Shown one piece after another: positions 44,940-53,514 of a DNA stretch of 64,000 bases; positions within the stretch are counted from its first letter, which is position 1; every line of letters starts with the position of its first letter. The notes below the pieces were generated by a model. That model worked only from the letters and a program-made list of their open reading frames with translations. It searched no databases and was not told the origin of the DNA. A program made the position numbers and the translations under genes. Source of the stretch: Hyalangium gracile (GTDB lineage: Bacteria; Myxococcota; Myxococcia; Myxococcales; Myxococcaceae); contig NZ_JAHXBG010000002.1 in the NCBI RefSeq assembly GCF_020103725.1, forward strand, positions 682,001 through 746,000. Reading direction: 5' to 3'.

Positions 44940-46378
44940 TTCGTCTCTCCCGGGCTCAGGGTGCCCATGGCCCGCATCAACGAATAGCGGGCAATCTCCA
45001 CGTCCACTCGGTTCTCCAGGTAGGTGAGCTCCGCGCGAGTGAGGTTGAGCTGCGCGTCACGCACCTCGAGCGTCGAGCCCGCGCCCGCCTTGAAGCGCTC
45101 CTCGGCGAGGGCCAGGCTCTGGAGCGCGGCCTGACGGTTCTCGGCCGCCAGCCGCGTCGCGTCGATGTTGGCCGCCAGCGCCTCGATGGAGACGCGCACC
45201 GCGCCATCCAGCTCGCGCTCGACCTGGGCCAGGTTCAGCTCCGCGGTCCGCTGCGAGGCCGCCGCCCGGGCCACCTGGGCCGGGGTGGCGAAGCCGTCGA
45301 AGATGTCCCACTGCAGCCCCACCCCGCCGGCCACCGCTGTCTGGCTGCGCGGCGCCGTGAGGACGGTGCCCTCGAACTCCTGGCGGGTGGAGGAGCCCTG
45401 GCGGGTAAAGGAGCCCTGGGCCAGCAGCCGCGGGAGGTAGGCTGAGAAGGCGACGTCCCGGGCCAGCTCCGCGGCGCGCACCTGCGCCTGGAGCGCGCGA
45501 ACGAGGGGGCGGCGATCGCGCGCCTCGGCGAGCGCGGCATCCAGGGAGGGCACGGGCTCGGGCTCCAGGGTGAGGATGCCGGGATCCTGGGCCAGCAGCG
45601 GCGTGGTGCCAGGCTGGGCCAGCCAGATGGCCAGCTGGGACTGGTCCTGCACGAGCTGCCCGCGGCGCTGCAGCAGGGTGATGCGATCGTTGCCCAGGTT
45701 CACCAGGGCGGACAGCTCCTCGCCTCGGCCCACGCGACCGGCCTGGAAGAGCGCCCGGGCGCGCTCGAGCTGCTCCTCGCTGCGCCGCACGGTGGCCGCC
45801 AGCACCTGGATGGTGGCCTGGGAGCGGTAGAGCGCGTAGAAGCGGTTGACGGCCTCCAGCTCGGCGGCATCCGCCTGGTCCACGGCCTGGCCGCGCAGCG
45901 CCTCCGCCGTCGCGCCACTCTGCTCGAGCTGCTTCCAGCGCGCCCGGTCATAGATGACCTGCGTCAGGGTGGCCGAGAGATCGTAGCTCCGGGTCGTCGA
46001 CGCGGGGATCTCTCCAGGCACCTGCACGAGCTGGCCCGTGTCGGGATCCTGCACGGGGGTGAGGATGCGCGAGGTGCCCGTGTAGGAGCCTCCCGCGTTG
46101 GCGGAGAGGCTCAGCCGCGGCAGCAGGGCCGACCGGGCGATGCGGATGTCCTGCTCGCCGCGCGTCACATCGAGCAGGGCCAGCAGGGACTGGGTGTTCT
46201 TCCGGCCCTGGGCGCGCACCTCGGCCAGGGTGATGGGGACGGTGCCCAGGGCGGGCATCACCTGCGGGGCGGGCTGGGCGCTGGCGGCCGGAGTGGCCGG
46301 AGTGGCCGGAGTGGCCGGGGCGTCCTGCGGAGCCTGGGGAGCGGCGGCGAGCAGCGCGGCGAGCATCAGGGGCTTCAT
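44936..46378 (-). CDS. TolC-family outer-membrane efflux protein
   Basis: 480 residues. A signal peptide (MKPLMLAALLAAAPQA) leads to a Pro/Ala/Thr-rich stretch with a repeated PATPATPATPA, then two OEP halves. Long helices include QAVDQADAAELEAVNRFYAL and AARALFQAGRVGRGEEL, and the strands carry GGVGLQWDIFDG and PRLSLSANAGGSYTG. The internal duplication is typical of TolC, which forms a trimeric tunnel through the outer membrane. ATGA overlaps join it to YIP1 upstream and MacA downstream. A dedicated TolC within the operon suggests a specific substrate. Confidence 0.93.
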   Translation of the reverse strand: MKPLMLAALLAAAPQAPQDAPATPATPATPAASAQPAPQVMPALGTVPITLAEVRAQGRKNTQSLLALLDVTRGEQDIRIARSALLPRLSLSANAGGSYTGTSRILTPVQDPDTGQLVQVPGEIPASTTRSYDLSATLTQVIYDRARWKQLEQSGATAEALRGQAVDQADAAELEAVNRFYALYRSQATIQVLAATVRRSEEQLERARALFQAGRVGRGEELSALVNLGNDRITLLQRRGQLVQDQSQLAIWLAQPGTTPLLAQDPGILTLEPEPVPSLDAALAEARDRRPLVRALQAQVRAAELARDVAFSAYLPRLLAQGSFTRQGSSTRQEFEGTVLTAPRSQTAVAGGVGLQWDIFDGFATPAQVARAAASQRTAELNLAQVERELDGAVRVSIEALAANIDATRLAAENRQAALQSLALAEERFKAGAGSTLEVRDAQLNLTRAELTYLENRVDVEIARYSLMRAMGTLSPGETK

Positions 46379-47112
46379 CGGCCACCTCGCGCGCCCGGAC
46401 CACCAGAGCCACCGGGCCCACCGCCCATGGCGGGCAGGCCGATGGCGAAGACGCCCACGAACATGACGTAGAGCACCACGGCCAGCAGCAGGGCCCGGCT
46501 CTTGCGCATCCCCGTGGCGGAGGAGAACCCCAGCCCGAGCAGGCCCACGCTCCAGAGGTTGAAGAAGTCCACCGCGCCCAGCACCTTCTGGAGCTTGGGG
46601 GACAGCCCGCCGAGCGCCGCCAGGCTGGAGGGCACCAGCGTGGCCACGCGCTCCAGGCTCATCGAGTACTGCGCCGCGGCGCAGGCAGCGAAGATGAGGT
46701 GGTACAGGGCGATGGGCAGCATGGCGATGGCGGCCACCGTCATCAGGCGCCCGAAGGCCGTGGGCGTGCCGAACAGCCACGCGACGAACCAGAGCACGGC
46801 GGCCAGCAGCAGCACCTGCAGCGGCATGGCGAACACGCCCTTGGCGATGCCTCCCACCAGGGCCTTGCGCGCGGAGGTCTGGATCTCGTCGGCGAGCTCG
46901 CTCTCGGAGTACCGGCCGATCTCCCCGCTCATCTCCAGGCGCTGGATGGTGGCCGGAGCCGCGTCCCAGCGCAGGGCGAAGGCGGTACCGGCCAGGGACA
47001 CGGAGAAGCAAAGGAGGAGCAGCGGCCACACCCAGCGGCGGGCCTCGATGGCAGCCCCCATCCCGTCGAATGGATCGACAAGGACGCGGGCCGGTTGGGC
47101 AAGAGAGGTCAT
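46375..47112 (-). CDS. YIP1-family membrane protein, first gene of the efflux operon
   Basis: 245 residues. About five hydrophobic helices (WPLLLLCFSVSLAGTAFAL, LLAAVLWFVAWLFGTPTAF, LMTVAAIAMLPIALYHLIF, VDFFNLWSVGLLGLGF, LLLAVVLYVMFVGVFAIGL) follow an N-terminus with VLVDPFDGM. This is the layout of the bacterial YIP1 domain, whose function is unclear. The protein ends in a Gly/Pro-rich tail. The stop overlaps the TolC ATG by 4 bp. Its fixed place at the head of the operon suggests a role in assembling or tuning the pump, but this is inference. Confidence 0.85.
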   Translation of the reverse strand: MTSLAQPARVLVDPFDGMGAAIEARRWVWPLLLLCFSVSLAGTAFALRWDAAPATIQRLEMSGEIGRYSESELADEIQTSARKALVGGIAKGVFAMPLQVLLLAAVLWFVAWLFGTPTAFGRLMTVAAIAMLPIALYHLIFAACAAAQYSMSLERVATLVPSSLAALGGLSPKLQKVLGAVDFFNLWSVGLLGLGFSSATGMRKSRALLLAVVLYVMFVGVFAIGLPAMGGGPGGSGGPGARGGR

Positions 47113-47318
47113 AAGGTCGTGAGGTTCGGGCACTTTACGTCGGTTGCCGCCACTTGATTGCCTGCACCATGTGGGTTGGGCAGCCGAACAGGCGAGCGAC
47201 CTGCCACATTCCACGAATTCAGCGGGGTTACCCCTACCTTGTAGCGGCCTGTAGCAGAAATTTTGCGACCGGGATCGAGTGGGTGTATTTGCTCGACTGC
47301 CCGCTTGCCGGAGCGCCA
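47113..47318. promoter_or_regulatory. Divergent promoter region, efflux operon / clpA-like
   Basis: 206 bp between the YIP1 start (minus) and the ClpA-like start (plus). Both promoters must lie here. No palindrome or clear -35/-10 pair was found. Confidence 0.35.
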
Positions 47319-49889
47319 ATGGTCGATAGCACGGATCTCGCGCAGGTACTCCTCGAGGCTAAGGACATTGCCCAGAGCGTTTCTCAGAAGCTCAGCTCCG
47401 CCCATGTGTTGTTGGCGCTCTTCACGGTGGACAACCCCGCCCAGGTGCTCCTCAAGGAAAAGGGCATCGACGAGGATCTGCTGCTCGAGCGGATGACGGA
47501 GTCGCCCGCCGAGGAGGAGCACCTCGTGCGCGAGCTGTGCCAGCGCGCCCGGGTCATCGCCCAGCAGTGCGACTCGCGGGAGGCGGACTGCCTGCACCTG
47601 CTCATCGCCTTCGCGCGGGTGCGCTGCGCGGCGAACGATCTGCTGACGCAGGCGGGGGTGGACCTCATTGGACTGAGGACCACGGCGCTCTCGTACTTCA
47701 CGAGCGGCCGGATGCCCCGGAAGCTCCAGGCTGGGCGGGTGGGACAGGCGCCGCAGGCGCTCGGGGCGCGCTATCCGCTGGGCCGGCCCCTGGGCGCCCC
47801 GCCGTCTCCCCTGCCCCAGGCCGCCGTGGCGCTGAGCATGCCTCGGCCGGCGACGCCGAGCCGCTCTTCCCTGCCCGCGATCTCTCCGCGCGATCTCATC
47901 GATGCGGACGAGGGCCATGACGAGGCGCCCCAGGTGGCCGAGCGGCTGCCTCCCGCCCCCGTGGCTCGGGCCATCCCGGTGCCTCCTCCGGCTCCGGCGC
48001 CCGTCGCGCCCCCCGCTCCGGCCCCGGTGGCGCCGGCGGTGGCCCGGCAGCCGGTGCCCACGCCCGTGCCGTTCCCGGTGGCCAAGGGGACGGAGTCGCT
48101 GGTGCTGGAGCCCAAGGCCTTCCCGCTGCTCACCTCGCTGGGCCGCAACCTGAGCCAGCTGGCCCAGCAGGGAAAGCTGGACCCGGTGGTGGGCCGCGCC
48201 AAGGAGATCGAGGAGGTCATCGACATCCTCGGCAAGCGCCGCACGAACAACCCGTGCCTGCTGGGTGAGGCCGGTGTGGGGAAGACGGCGGTGGTGGAGG
48301 GTGTGGCGCAGCAGCTGGTGACGCTGCGTGGCACGCTGGCCGCGAAGATCATCGTCGAGCTGGACATGGCCTCGCTGGTGGCGGGCACGCAGCTGCGGGG
48401 CTCGTTCTCGGAGAAGCTGAACGCGCTCAAGGACGAGGTGCGCAAGGCGGACGGGCGCGTGGTGGTGTTCATCGACGAGATCCACACGCTGGTGGGCGCG
48501 GGCTCCACGGGCGACGGGCCGCAGGACGCGGCCAACGAGCTGAAGACGGCGATGGCGCGGGGCGAGTTCCCGTGCATCGGCGCGACGACGCACGACGAGT
48601 TCCGCAAGTTCATCACGCAGGATCCGGCGCTGGAGCGGCGCTTCACGCCGGTGGTGGTGAACGAGCCCTCGGTGCCGGAGACGGTGGAGATCCTCCGGGG
48701 CGTGATTGGCCGGTACGAGGAGCACCACGGGCTGAAGTACGCGCCCGAGTCGCTGGAGGCGGCGGCGTCGCTGGCGTCCCGGTACGTGACGGACCGGTTC
48801 ATGCCGGACAAGGCCATCTCGGTGGCGGACCTGGCGGGCTCGCGGTGCCGCCGCGAGGGCAAGAACTCCGTGGAGCCGGCGGACGTGGCGCGGGTGGTGG
48901 CGAAGCTGGCGGGCGTGCCCGAGGAGCGGCTGCTGCTGAACGACTCGGCGCGGCTGTTGAGCCTGGAGACGGACCTGTCGCAGCGCGTCATCGGCCACGA
49001 GGACGCGATCACCCGGATCGCGCGGGTCATCCGGCGCAACTACGCGGGGTTCGCCTCGCGGCGGCCGATGGGCTCGTTCCTGTTCCTGGGCCCCACGGGC
49101 GTGGGCAAGACGGAGATGGCGCGGGCGCTGGCGGAGGTGCTGTTCGGGAACAAGGACGCGCTGGTGCGGCTGGACATGAGCGAGATGTCCGAGCAGCACG
49201 GCGTGTCGCGACTCATCGGCTCTCCGGCGGGCTACGTGGGGTTCGGCGAGGGTGGCCAGCTCACGGAGCCGGTGCGGCGTCGGCCCTCGTCGGTGGTGGT
49301 GCTGGACGAGATCGAGAAGGCGCACCGCGAGGTGCAGATGCTGCTGCTCCAGGTGCTGGAGGAGGGCCGGCTGACGGACGGCAAGGGCCGGCACATCGAC
49401 TTCTCGAACACGGTCATCGTGCTGACGACGAACCTGGGCGCGGAGGCGTTCTCGCGCACGGGGCGGGCGCTGGGGTTCGGTGCGGACGCGGGCGTGGGCA
49501 GCATGGGAGACGTGGAGATGGCCAGCGCGGCGGCGCGCAAGGCCCTGCCGCCGGAGCTGTGGAACCGCATCGACGAGCGGCTGCCGTTCCGTCCGCTGCG
49601 CGAGGTGGAGGTGGCGCGGATCGCCACGCTGCTGCTGGCCGAGAGCAGCAAGCGGCTCGCGACGGAGCGCGGCATCGAGTACGTGGCGGGCGAGGACGTG
49701 GTGGGCCACCTGCTGAAGTCGGGCGGGTTCGATCCGCAGCTCGGGGCGCGGCCGATGCGGCAGGTGGTGCAGCGGCTGGTGGAGGCACCGCTGGCGGAGC
49801 GCATCCTGCTGGGCGAGTTCGTCGCGGGCGATCGGGTGCGGGTGGCGGTGCGAGGCGCGCAGCTGGCCTTCCACCTCGTGACGGCCTGA
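47319..49889 (+). CDS. ClpA-like AAA+ unfoldase with long Pro/Ala linker
   Basis: 856 residues from an ATG with GGAG upstream. A Clp N domain covers ~1-130. Next comes a Pro/Ala/Arg-rich linker of ~130 residues (about 130-262). AAA module D1 has Walker A GEAGVGKT (316-323), Walker B VVVFIDEIHTLVGAG and ALERRF. D2 has GPTGVGKTE, VVVLDEIEKAH and LTTNLGAEAF. No coiled M-domain lies between D1 and D2, which favours ClpA over ClpB/ClpC. An LGF tripeptide in the D2 region RALGFGAD may be the ClpP-binding loop. No clpP or clpS is adjacent. The long linker is the unusual part. Confidence 0.92.
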   Translation: MVDSTDLAQVLLEAKDIAQSVSQKLSSAHVLLALFTVDNPAQVLLKEKGIDEDLLLERMTESPAEEEHLVRELCQRARVIAQQCDSREADCLHLLIAFARVRCAANDLLTQAGVDLIGLRTTALSYFTSGRMPRKLQAGRVGQAPQALGARYPLGRPLGAPPSPLPQAAVALSMPRPATPSRSSLPAISPRDLIDADEGHDEAPQVAERLPPAPVARAIPVPPPAPAPVAPPAPAPVAPAVARQPVPTPVPFPVAKGTESLVLEPKAFPLLTSLGRNLSQLAQQGKLDPVVGRAKEIEEVIDILGKRRTNNPCLLGEAGVGKTAVVEGVAQQLVTLRGTLAAKIIVELDMASLVAGTQLRGSFSEKLNALKDEVRKADGRVVVFIDEIHTLVGAGSTGDGPQDAANELKTAMARGEFPCIGATTHDEFRKFITQDPALERRFTPVVVNEPSVPETVEILRGVIGRYEEHHGLKYAPESLEAAASLASRYVTDRFMPDKAISVADLAGSRCRREGKNSVEPADVARVVAKLAGVPEERLLLNDSARLLSLETDLSQRVIGHEDAITRIARVIRRNYAGFASRRPMGSFLFLGPTGVGKTEMARALAEVLFGNKDALVRLDMSEMSEQHGVSRLIGSPAGYVGFGEGGQLTEPVRRRPSSVVVLDEIEKAHREVQMLLLQVLEEGRLTDGKGRHIDFSNTVIVLTTNLGAEAFSRTGRALGFGADAGVGSMGDVEMASAAARKALPPELWNRIDERLPFRPLREVEVARIATLLLAESSKRLATERGIEYVAGEDVVGHLLKSGGFDPQLGARPMRQVVQRLVEAPLAERILLGEFVAGDRVRVAVRGAQLAFHLVTA

Positions 49890-49919
49890 GGCTTCGAGCC
49901 CGGGCCGGGGTGAAGACTC

Positions 49920-50756
49920 ATGGCGGCGCGACGCCCGAGGATCCTGGTGGTCGGTGGAGGCCGCCTCGGCGGAGCGCTGGCCCTCTCCCTCTCGGCGCGT
50001 CGCTGGCCTGTCAGCGTCCTCAGCCGTGACGATGAGGGCCGCGCTCGCGTGCGGGCCCTGGGGCTGAAGCCGGCCACTCCCAGGGATCTGACGCAGGCGC
50101 GAGTGGCCTTGCTCTGCGTCCCCGAGAAGGTCGTGCCCACCGTGGCGCGGGAGATGGCACGGACGCTCGGCCGGGGCATGGCGCTGGTGCACTGCGCGGG
50201 CGCCCTCTCCCTGAAGGCGCTGGGGGCTCCACGAGGGCGGCCACTTGGCTCCTTCCACCCGCTCTGCGCGGTCTCGGACCCGAGGGACTCACTCGCGGGC
50301 CATGCGGTGGCCATCAGCACGCGCTCGCGGGCCTTGCAGACGGTGCTGCGCCAGATGGCGAAGGACCTGGACCTCCAGGTGCTGGAGGTCCCCGAGCGCC
50401 ACCGGGCGGCGTACCACGCGGGCGCGGTGCTGAGCGCGGGCGGCGCGGTGGCGCTCATGTCGGCGGCGGTGGAGGCGCTGGGCCATGCCGGCATTCCGGA
50501 GGAGGCGGCGCTCTCGGCGCTGCTGCCGCTGATGCGCTCGGCGGTGCGGGGTATGGAGGCACGAGGGCTGGCGCGCGGGCTCACGGGCCCTGTCGTCCGA
50601 GGAGACTCGGGCGTGGTGGCGGCCCACCTGGCGGCGCTGCCTCCCGAGGTCGCCGAGGTGTACCGCCTCCTCGCCCAACGCTCGCTGCGGCTGGTGGGTC
50701 CCCGGCTGCCGCCCGAAGCGCTCGCCGATCTGACAAAGCTCCTGTTTGAGCGGTGA
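49920..50756 (+). CDS. Rossmann-fold protein, DUF2520-like
   Basis: 278 residues. The N-terminal dinucleotide motif is ILVVGGGRLGGAL. A segment LLCVPEKVVPTVAREM and GSFHPLCAVSDPRDSLAG match Rossmann-like/DUF2520 proteins, which resemble pyrroline-carboxylate reductase and ketopantoate-type dehydrogenases. The helical C-terminal DUF2520 half has AAYHAGAVLSAGGAVALM. It probably is an NAD(P)-dependent oxidoreductase of unknown substrate. It follows the ClpA-like gene by 30 bp and could be cotranscribed, though no functional link is known. Confidence 0.82.
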   Translation: MAARRPRILVVGGGRLGGALALSLSARRWPVSVLSRDDEGRARVRALGLKPATPRDLTQARVALLCVPEKVVPTVAREMARTLGRGMALVHCAGALSLKALGAPRGRPLGSFHPLCAVSDPRDSLAGHAVAISTRSRALQTVLRQMAKDLDLQVLEVPERHRAAYHAGAVLSAGGAVALMSAAVEALGHAGIPEEAALSALLPLMRSAVRGMEARGLARGLTGPVVRGDSGVVAAHLAALPPEVAEVYRLLAQRSLRLVGPRLPPEALADLTKLLFER

Positions 50757-50796
50757 ACCCGGAGGCCATCGCGGCTAGGGTCTGGGTTCAGCCCGC

Positions 50797-52089
50797 ATGA
50801 AGCTCACGAAGCTCAAGATCGACAAGTACCGGGGCGTCGCTCCCGGCACCGAGCTGACGTTCAGCCCGGCTCGGAACCTCGTGCTGGGTCGGAACGGCAC
50901 CGGCAGGACGACGCTGCTGGATCTGATCTCGGTTGCCCTCTGCTCGGACTTCTCGGGGCTGGTCCACGAGGAGTTCTCCGTGGAGTACGAGCTTGCCTTT
51001 CCGGGCATGACCATCCACGTCCGTGCCCGGAACGTGCAGGGCTCCACCACCCCGGAGCCCCAAAGCTCCTCTCGGGATGGCGCGACGCTGATGCCGCTCC
51101 GGACTCCGGAGGTGGTGACGAACCTCGAGCCGCTCATCGAGGCCACCCTACGGCTCGAAGCTCCGGCGTCCGAGCTGGTGGTGCGAGGTGACTCCTCGGG
51201 CCTGTACTGCGAGGTAGATGGCAAGAGCGGCTACGCGCGGTCGATGCACTGGTCGGTGCTTGATCGCACGGTGTGGACGCTGATCTTCATGGTGGCCCAG
51301 TACATCGACCGGGACGTGAAGGAGCGGCTCAAGGAGCTGCTGCGCCGCACGTTCCTTCTGGCGCCCTCGCGGTTCGACGAGGCGCTGGGGATGTTCGAGC
51401 ACATCGGCACCATCAAGTACGCCATGGAGATGCAGGGCGACGAGGTGTTCCCCCTGGGCTTGATGGCCCTGCCCACGTGGATGCCGGCGTGGCTCCGGGG
51501 GCAGGTGGAGCGCACGACTCCGACGGGCACCCTCGAGGTTCCGCACGATGAGTTCGCGCAGAGCTTCCTGGCGAAGTTCACCTCGCTGGCGGGGTTCCTC
51601 TCGGGAAGGTTCCGGGTGGAGGTGCTGGAGAAGCGGACGTACGAGAACGGCGGGCGGGTGGGGTTCGGCCAGTTCGGCTTCCGCTTCAAGCGGTCGGACG
51701 GCACGGAGCTGACGCAGGCGCAGCTGGGCCACGGGCAGAAGCGGCTGCTGTCCTTCCTCTACTACCTGGACGTCAACGAGGACTTCGCCATCGCCGACGA
51801 GCTGGCCAACGGGCTGCATCCGCGCTGGGTGGAGGCATGCATGCGGGAGATCGGCGCGCGGCAGGCCTTCCTGACGAGCCAGAACCCGCTCCTGTTCGAC
51901 CACGTCACTTTCGGCTCCGCGGATGAGCTGCGTGCCTCCCTCATCCTCTGTGGAGTCGAGCCTCGCGACGGCCGCGAGAAGCTCCTCTGGACGAAGCCCA
52001 CGAGCGAGGCAGCCTCGAAGCTCTTCGAGGCGCATCAAGCACGCACACAGCCGCTGGGGACGCTGCTGCAGACCCACGGACTGTGGTGA
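50797..52089 (+). CDS. AAA-family ATPase (AAA_21/SMC-like) with altered Walker A
   Basis: 430 residues. N-terminal strand motif LKIDKYRGV and Walker A GRNGTGRTT (31-39) place it with AAA_21/RecF-like ATPases. The Walker A lysine is an arginine (Arg37, codon AGG at 50905-50907). The signature-like LGHGQKRLLSFLYYL, Walker B-like IADELANGLHP and LTSQNPLLF come near the C-terminus. The middle half is an insert without family match. Such ATPases are often found in defence or DNA-related systems. No nuclease or helicase partner is adjacent; the next genes are a toxin-antitoxin pair on the other strand. Confidence 0.82.
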   Translation: MKLTKLKIDKYRGVAPGTELTFSPARNLVLGRNGTGRTTLLDLISVALCSDFSGLVHEEFSVEYELAFPGMTIHVRARNVQGSTTPEPQSSSRDGATLMPLRTPEVVTNLEPLIEATLRLEAPASELVVRGDSSGLYCEVDGKSGYARSMHWSVLDRTVWTLIFMVAQYIDRDVKERLKELLRRTFLLAPSRFDEALGMFEHIGTIKYAMEMQGDEVFPLGLMALPTWMPAWLRGQVERTTPTGTLEVPHDEFAQSFLAKFTSLAGFLSGRFRVEVLEKRTYENGGRVGFGQFGFRFKRSDGTELTQAQLGHGQKRLLSFLYYLDVNEDFAIADELANGLHPRWVEACMREIGARQAFLTSQNPLLFDHVTFGSADELRASLILCGVEPRDGREKLLWTKPTSEAASKLFEAHQARTQPLGTLLQTHGLW

Positions 52090-52108
52090 GTCCGAGGCAA
52101 AGGGACCG

Positions 52109-52423
52109 TCAAGGCTTCCGGAGCGCCGGGCCTCGTCCTCGCACGGCGCTCCAGAGCGCCAGGACGATGACCACCCTCCCCTGCTCGTCATGGACGTAAT
52201 AGAGGTGGTATCGGGTTCGCGGCATGAGCAACCGCCGGACTCCCGGGACACGCGGGTGGGAATAACGACGCCCGAGATCCGGCAAGGCGGAGAGTAGTTG
52301 GAGCGCCGTGGTCAGCTCTTCTTCGAAGAGCGAGGGAGCAGCGGGTCGATTCGTCCGCCACCACAGGGCGGCTTCGCCCACCTGAGACTCGGCTCGGGGC
52401 GTGAACTGAACCTGGATCGTCAT
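52109..52423 (-). CDS. RelE/ParE-type toxin
   Basis: 104 residues from an ATG that overlaps the antitoxin stop. Typical features are an Arg-rich strand set: FTPRAESQVGEAALWW, ELTTALQLLSALPDLGRRY and the C-terminal VRRLLMPRTRYHLYYVHDEQGRVVIVLALWSA. The RYHLYY/VVIVLAL pair is a hallmark of ParE/RelE folds. It could inhibit gyrase (ParE) or cleave mRNA (RelE); the sequence does not decide. Confidence 0.88.
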   Translation of the reverse strand: MTIQVQFTPRAESQVGEAALWWRTNRPAAPSLFEEELTTALQLLSALPDLGRRYSHPRVPGVRRLLMPRTRYHLYYVHDEQGRVVIVLALWSAVRGRGPALRKP

Positions 52424-52650
52424 TTCCCCGTGCGGAGTCTGGCCAGCACGGCTGCGGCCGGAATCAGCTTGCCGGCCTGAGCCTCCTCCCATGACTGGGA
52501 GAGCGACTCATGAAGCTCCAGCCGCTCCTCCGCGGACAGGTCGTCGCCAACGTCGGCTGCGACCAGCTCGAGCGTGGTCCCTTCTGGGAGCTCGGTCGGC
52601 ACGTCGAGGACCAGACGACCGTTGCGGACATGAGCCTTGAGAGTGTCCAT
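52420..52650 (-). CDS. Antitoxin of the RelE/ParE-type module
   Basis: 76 residues. The N-terminal strand MDTLKAHVRNGRLVLDVPTELPEG looks like an AbrB/MazE-type or DUF104-like DNA-binding start, and the C-terminal part (LHESLSQSWEEAQAGKLIPAAAVLARL) is a helix that would wrap the toxin. The ATGA overlap with the toxin gene is typical of a type II module, with antitoxin first. It probably autoregulates from the 58-bp gap with ubiE. Confidence 0.85.
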   Translation of the reverse strand: MDTLKAHVRNGRLVLDVPTELPEGTTLELVAADVGDDLSAEERLELHESLSQSWEEAQAGKLIPAAAVLARLRTGK

Positions 52651-52708
52651 GTCCGAAATTCTAGGTCCGGTCCCTCGCAGCGGCAAAGCAGCCTCTGCCC
52701 CCATGTGG

Positions 52709-53464
52709 TCAGGAGGCGGCGGGCTTCGGTCGGGCCACATACAGGCAGCACACGCCGAAGGTCAGCGGCTGCATGCGCAGCACCTCCAGGCCCGACTCGC
52801 GCATGATGTCAGCGAACGCCTCCGGCTTCGGGAAGGCCGCGATGGACTGCTGCAGGTAGCGGTACTCCCGAGCCCCCGAGAGCAGGCTGCCCACCCAGGG
52901 CACCACGGTGCGGATCTGGAACCGCGCCAGCGGCCCCAGGATGCCACCGCTCGGCTCGGACAGCTCCAGGATGGCAATCCGGCCATCCGGCCGCGTCACC
53001 CGAGCCATCTCCCGCAGCGCGCGCGCTCGGTCCGGGACATTGCGGATGCCGAAGGCAATGCACACCCCGTCGAAGCTGTGGTCCGGGAACGGAAGCACCT
53101 GGGCATCCCCGACCTGGAGCTCACACTGTCCGGCGAGCCCGGCCTCGGCCACCTTCCGCCGGCCGATCTCCAGCATCCCCACGGAGGGATCCACTCCCAC
53201 CACGGTCGTCTTCGGGTGGCGCCGCAGCACCTTGAGGGCCAGGTCCGCCGTCCCCGTGGCCAGGTCCAGCACGCGAGCCCCCGGCTTGAGCTCGAGCGCA
53301 TCCACCGTCTTGTTGCGCCAGCGCTGGTCCACGCCGAACGACATCAGCCGGTTCAACAGATCGTAGCGCTGGGCGATCTTGTCGAACATGGCGCCCGAGC
53401 CCGCCTGCACCACGGCGGATCCAGGCTGCGGCGAGACTGCGGACGACTGAGACTCCGTGCTCAT
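52709..53464 (-). CDS. ubiE: Demethylmenaquinone / 2-polyprenylphenol methyltransferase
   Basis: 251 residues from an ATG with AGGAAGCC upstream. Core motifs are MFDKIAQRYDLLNRLMSFG, LDLATGTADLAL (SAM motif I), VGDAQVLPFPDHSFDGV, FGIRNVPDRARALREMARV and RPDGRIAILELSEP, which are diagnostic of UbiE/MenG/COQ5. It makes menaquinone from demethylmenaquinone; myxobacteria use menaquinone, so menG is the better functional name. It lies 50 bp after the ABC importer's binding-protein gene on the same strand. Confidence 0.94.
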   Translation of the reverse strand: MSTESQSSAVSPQPGSAVVQAGSGAMFDKIAQRYDLLNRLMSFGVDQRWRNKTVDALELKPGARVLDLATGTADLALKVLRRHPKTTVVGVDPSVGMLEIGRRKVAEAGLAGQCELQVGDAQVLPFPDHSFDGVCIAFGIRNVPDRARALREMARVTRPDGRIAILELSEPSGGILGPLARFQIRTVVPWVGSLLSGAREYRYLQQSIAAFPKPEAFADIMRESGLEVLRMQPLTFGVCCLYVARPKPAAS

Positions 53465-53514
53465 GGCTTCCTTCCGGCTCAACGACGGCTCCGGCCTATA
53501 CCACTGTTGTCCGC

